From: Actinomycetes bacterium
Lineage (GTDB): Bacteria; Actinomycetota; Actinomycetes; Actinomycetales; Microbacteriaceae
Reading direction: 5' to 3'
DNA: 7,907 nt
Assembly (NCBI GenBank): GCA_030425055.1
Contig: JAUHVN010000122.1
Coordinates: 1-7,907, forward strand
Of this stretch, positions 4,549 through 7,907 are shown one piece after another (positions within the stretch are counted from its first letter, which is position 1; each line of letters starts with the position of its first letter). Position numbers and translations under genes: made by a program. The notes beneath the pieces are model-generated. The model was not told the DNA's origin. It worked only from the letters and a program-made list of their open reading frames with translations, and ran no database searches.

Positions 4549-7500
4549 GTGGCCTCCGACTCCTTCGTCCATCTGCACGTGCACAGCGAGTACTCGATGC
4601 TCGACGGAGCCGCGAAGATCGCGGCGATGACGCAGGCGGCCGCCGACTACGACATGCCGGCGATCGCGGTGACCGACCACGGCAACACCTTCGCGGCGTT
4701 CGAGTTCTACAACGCGGCGAAGGCCGCCGGCGTCAAGCCGATCATCGGTCTCGAGGCGTACGTGACCCCGGGCACGCACCGCAGCGACAAGTCGCGCGTG
4801 GCGTGGGGCACGCCCGAGCAGAAGAGCGACGACGTCTCGGGCTCGGGCGCCTACACCCACATGACGATGTGGAGCCAGAGCACGCAGGGCATGCACAACC
4901 TGTTCCGGCTCAGCTCGCTGTCGAGCATGGAGGGCTACTACTTCAAGCCGCGCATGGATCGCGAGCTGCTCGAGACCTACGGCAAGGGCCTCATCGCGAC
5001 GACGGGATGCCCCTCGGGCGAGGTGCAGACGCGCCTGCGACTCGGGCAGTACGACGCCGCGCGCGCGGCGGCCGCCGAGTTCCAGGACATCTTCGGCAAG
5101 GAGAACTACTTCGCCGAGATCATGGACCACGGCCTGTCGATCGAGCGCCGCGTCATGACCGACCTGCTGCGGCTGGCGAAGGACCTCGACATCCCGCTCG
5201 TCGCCACCAACGACTCGCACTACACCCACCAGCACGAGGCCGATGCGCACGCGGCACTGCTGTGCGTGCAGTCGGGATCGACCCTCGACGACCCCAACCG
5301 GTTCAAGTTCGACGGCGACGGCTACTACATCAAGACGGCGCAGGAGATGCGTCAGATCTTCCGCGACCACCCCGAGGCGTGCGACAACACGCTGCTGATC
5401 GCCGAGCGGTGCGAGGTCGAATTCAACACCGCCGCCAACTACATGCCGCGCTTCCCCGTTCCCGACGGCGAGACCGAAGACAGCTGGCTGGTGAAAGAGG
5501 TCGAGAACGGCCTGCACTACCGGTATCCGGACGGCATCCCCGATCGCGTGCGCAGGCAGGCCGAGTACGAGACCGACATCATCCTGCAGATGGGCTTCCC
5601 GGGGTACTTCCTCGTGGTCGCCGACTTCATCAACTGGGCGAAGGACAACGGCATCCGCGTCGGTCCTGGGCGCGGTTCGGGCGCCGGCTCGATGGTCGCG
5701 TACGCGATGCGCATCACCGACCTCGATCCGCTCGAGCACGGCCTCATCTTCGAGCGGTTCCTCAACCCCGATCGTGTGTCGATGCCCGACTTCGACGTCG
5801 ACTTCGACGACCGTCGCCGCGGCGAGGTGATCGACTACGTCACCGAGAAGTACGGCTCGGAGCGCGTCGCGCAGATCGTGACGTACGGCACGATCAAGTC
5901 GAAGCAGGCGCTGAAGGATGCCGGACGCGTCCTGGGCTTCCCCTTCAGCATGGGCGAGAAGCTCACCAAGGCGATGCCGCCGGCGGTCATGGGCAAGGAC
6001 ATGCCGCTCAGCGGCATGTACGACAAGGAGCATCCGCGCTTCAAGGAGGCATCCGAGTTCCGCGCGCTCATCGACACCGACCCCGAGGCGAAGACCGTCT
6101 TCGACCGTGCGCTGGGGCTCGAGGGCCTCAAGCGCCAGTGGGGCGTGCACGCCGCGGGCGTGATCATGTCGTCCGAGCCCCTGCTCGACATCATCCCGAT
6201 CATGCGCCGCGAGCAGGACGGCCAGATCGTCACGCAGTTCGACTATCCGTCGTGCGAGACGCTGGGCCTCATCAAGATGGACTTCCTGGGGCTGCGCAAC
6301 CTCACGATCATCTCGGACGCGCTCGACAACATCCGCATGAACCGGGGTGAGGAGCTCGATCTCGAGCATCTCGCGCTCGACGACCGCGCGGCCTACGAGC
6401 TGCTGACCCGTGGCGACACGCTCGGGGTGTTCCAGCTCGACGGCGGGCCGATGCGGTCGCTGCTGCGCCTCATGAAGCCCGACAACTTTGAAGACGTCTC
6501 GGCCGTGATCGCGCTGTACCGACCGGGCCCCATGGGCGCGAACTCGCACATCAACTACGCGCTGCGCAAGAACGGCCAGCAGGAGGTCACGCCGATCCAC
6601 CCCGAGCTCGAGGAGCCGCTCAGGGACATCCTCGACATCAGCTACGGCCTGATCATCTACCAGGAGCAGGTGATGGCGATCGCGCAGAAGGTGGCCGGCT
6701 TCTCGCTCGGACAAGCCGACATCCTGCGCCGCGCGATGGGCAAGAAGAAGAAGTCCGAACTCGACAAGCAGTACGAGGGCTTCTCGGGCGGCATGAAGGA
6801 GCGCGGCTACGGCGACGGGGCCATCAAGGCGCTGTGGGACATCCTGCTGCCGTTCTCGGACTACGCGTTCAACAAAGCGCACTCGGCCGCGTACGGCCTC
6901 GTCTCGTACTGGACCGCCTACCTGAAGGCCCACTATCCCGCCGAGTACATGGCCGCGCTGCTGACCAGCGTCGGCGACTCGAAGGACAAGATGGCCGTGT
7001 ACCTCAACGAGTGCCGGCGCATGGGCATCAAGGTGCTGCCGCCCGACGTGGGGGAGTCGATCCGCTACTTCGCCGCCGTCGGCGAAGACATCCGCTTCGG
7101 TCTCGGCGCCGTGCGCAACGTCGGCGCCAACGTCGTCGACGGCATCATCGCGGCGCGCGAGGATGCGCGGTTCGACTCGTTCCACGACTTCCTCGCGAAG
7201 GTGCCGATGCACGTCACCAACAAGCGGACCGTCGAATCGCTCATCAAGGCCGGCGCCTTCGACTCGATGGGCGACACACGTCGCGCACTCATGGAGATCC
7301 ACGAGGATGCCACCGAGCAGGCCGTGCTCGACAAGCGGCGCGAGGCCAACGGCGAGGTCGGGTTCGACTTCGACTCGCTGTGGGGCGACGACGAGCCGCA
7401 GCAGGCGCAGAAGGTGCCCGAGCGGCCCGAGTGGACGAAGAAGGACAAGCTCGCGTTCGAGCGCGAGATGCTCGGCCTCTACGTCTCGGACCATCCGCTC

Positions 7501-7907
7501 GCCGGGCTCGAGGTGCCGCTGGCCAAGCACGCCTCGACCAGCATCCACGACCTGCTCGCCTCCGAGGTGATCGAGGACGGCGAGCAGGTGACGGTCGCCG
7601 GGCTGGTCACGAGCGTGCAGCATCGCGTCGCGAAGTCGAGCGGCAACCCGTACGGCATGATCACCGTCGAGGACTTCGACGGCGAGGTCACCGTGATGTT
7701 CATGGGCAAGACGTACACCGAGTTCCAGTCGCTGCTGGTCGGCGACGCGATCCTCGTCGTGCGCGGACGCGTGTCGCGGCGCGACGACGGCATGAACCTG
7801 CACGCCGTGTCGGCGTTCGCGCCCGATCTCGGATCACTCGACGCGTCCGGGCCCCTCGTGCTGGCGATCCCCGAGCATCGCGCGACCGAGAGCATCGTCG
7901 GCGAGCT
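4549..7907 (+). CDS. dnaE: DNA polymerase III alpha subunit, DnaE1 type (partial, 3' end outside window)
   Basis: The replicative polymerase. 1,119 codons are present without interruption; DnaE1 proteins are about 1,150-1,190 residues, so only the extreme C-terminus is missing. GTG 4549 is the earliest possible start (in-frame TAG at 4537), and the next start codon, GTG at codon 11, would delete PHP metal ligands. Domains: PHP (about 1-285) with all nine ligands of active family members (H10, H12, D19, H44, E69, H104, C154, D222, H224); polymerase core with GPGRGSGAGS (372-381), PDFDVDFDD (413-421, catalytic D416 and D418), third aspartate D578 in KMDFLGL, ALYRPGPMG (655-663), GKKKK (731-735) and FNKAHS (774-779); then the helix-hairpin-helix region and an OB fold (about 1012-1090). 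It closely resembles mycobacterial DnaE1. It is probably transcribed from its own leaderless promoter. Confidence 0.98.
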   Translation, partial: MASDSFVHLHVHSEYSMLDGAAKIAAMTQAAADYDMPAIAVTDHGNTFAAFEFYNAAKAAGVKPIIGLEAYVTPGTHRSDKSRVAWGTPEQKSDDVSGSGAYTHMTMWSQSTQGMHNLFRLSSLSSMEGYYFKPRMDRELLETYGKGLIATTGCPSGEVQTRLRLGQYDAARAAAAEFQDIFGKENYFAEIMDHGLSIERRVMTDLLRLAKDLDIPLVATNDSHYTHQHEADAHAALLCVQSGSTLDDPNRFKFDGDGYYIKTAQEMRQIFRDHPEACDNTLLIAERCEVEFNTAANYMPRFPVPDGETEDSWLVKEVENGLHYRYPDGIPDRVRRQAEYETDIILQMGFPGYFLVVADFINWAKDNGIRVGPGRGSGAGSMVAYAMRITDLDPLEHGLIFERFLNPDRVSMPDFDVDFDDRRRGEVIDYVTEKYGSERVAQIVTYGTIKSKQALKDAGRVLGFPFSMGEKLTKAMPPAVMGKDMPLSGMYDKEHPRFKEASEFRALIDTDPEAKTVFDRALGLEGLKRQWGVHAAGVIMSSEPLLDIIPIMRREQDGQIVTQFDYPSCETLGLIKMDFLGLRNLTIISDALDNIRMNRGEELDLEHLALDDRAAYELLTRGDTLGVFQLDGGPMRSLLRLMKPDNFEDVSAVIALYRPGPMGANSHINYALRKNGQQEVTPIHPELEEPLRDILDISYGLIIYQEQVMAIAQKVAGFSLGQADILRRAMGKKKKSELDKQYEGFSGGMKERGYGDGAIKALWDILLPFSDYAFNKAHSAAYGLVSYWTAYLKAHYPAEYMAALLTSVGDSKDKMAVYLNECRRMGIKVLPPDVGESIRYFAAVGEDIRFGLGAVRNVGANVVDGIIAAREDARFDSFHDFLAKVPMHVTNKRTVESLIKAGAFDSMGDTRRALMEIHEDATEQAVLDKRREANGEVGFDFDSLWGDDEPQQAQKVPERPEWTKKDKLAFEREMLGLYVSDHPLAGLEVPLAKHASTSIHDLLASEVIEDGEQVTVAGLVTSVQHRVAKSSGNPYGMITVEDFDGEVTVMFMGKTYTEFQSLLVGDAILVVRGRVSRRDDGMNLHAVSAFAPDLGSLDASGPLVLAIPEHRATESIVGE

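Noticed and set aside
6741..6753. An AAG trinucleotide run within dnaE.
   Set aside because: It encodes the conserved GKKKK segment of the polymerase and is not a microsatellite of note.
3913..7803. An open frame of 1,296 codons on the - strand, antisense to dnaE, the intergenic gap and the SnoaL-like gene.
   Set aside because: Its translation is Arg/His/Val/Leu-rich with no recognisable domain, and it opposes a dnaE frame with every expected motif. Long antisense frames are expected where third positions are almost all G or C.

Overview
The window is about 70% G+C, with GTG and TTG starts, short intergenic gaps and actinobacterial versions of every recognised protein. Gene order and protein types point to a high-GC actinomycete, most likely Microbacteriaceae (Microbacterium-like). 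That family placement is inferred from protein character and gene order; no search was run. Everything recognised lies on the + strand and is core housekeeping DNA. I found no mobile element, CRISPR array, RNA gene or undescribed multi-gene system.

Layout. Positions 1-188 are the 3' end of ftsZ. It is followed by yggS (PLP homeostasis, 207-893), sepF (FtsZ membrane anchor, 926-1384), yggT (small membrane protein, 1388-1687) and divIVA/wag31 (polar and septal scaffold, 1783-2388). This is the usual 3' tail of the actinobacterial division and cell-wall (dcw) cluster. It runs with almost no gap into lspA (signal peptidase II, 2398-3039), an RluD-type pseudouridine synthase (3041-3964) and a small SnoaL-like protein (3967-4362). 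After a 186-bp gap, dnaE (replicative DNA polymerase III alpha subunit, DnaE1 type) starts at 4549 and runs off the right edge.

How they work together. FtsZ, SepF and DivIVA (with YggT probably alongside) make up the division and polar-growth machinery. LspA finishes lipoprotein maturation, RluD modifies 23S rRNA, and DnaE copies the chromosome. The grouping is a growth-and-division neighbourhood rather than one pathway. Spacings of 1-18 bp, with Shine-Dalgarno sequences overlapping upstream stop codons, suggest co-transcription from divIVA through the SnoaL-like gene. Candidate -10 elements precede sepF and divIVA. dnaE appears to have its own promoter whose -10 element sits 6 bp before the GTG start, predicting a leaderless mRNA.

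The most interesting non-coding signals are a cluster of four related CCGGTCG-type units (two forward, two inverted) in the gap before dnaE, and strong over-representation of GGCATCC/GGATGCC across the window, including a 17-bp exact repeat shared by sepF and the dnaE upstream region. The most interesting protein-level point is that DnaE keeps all nine PHP-domain metal ligands, which implies a built-in proofreading exonuclease.
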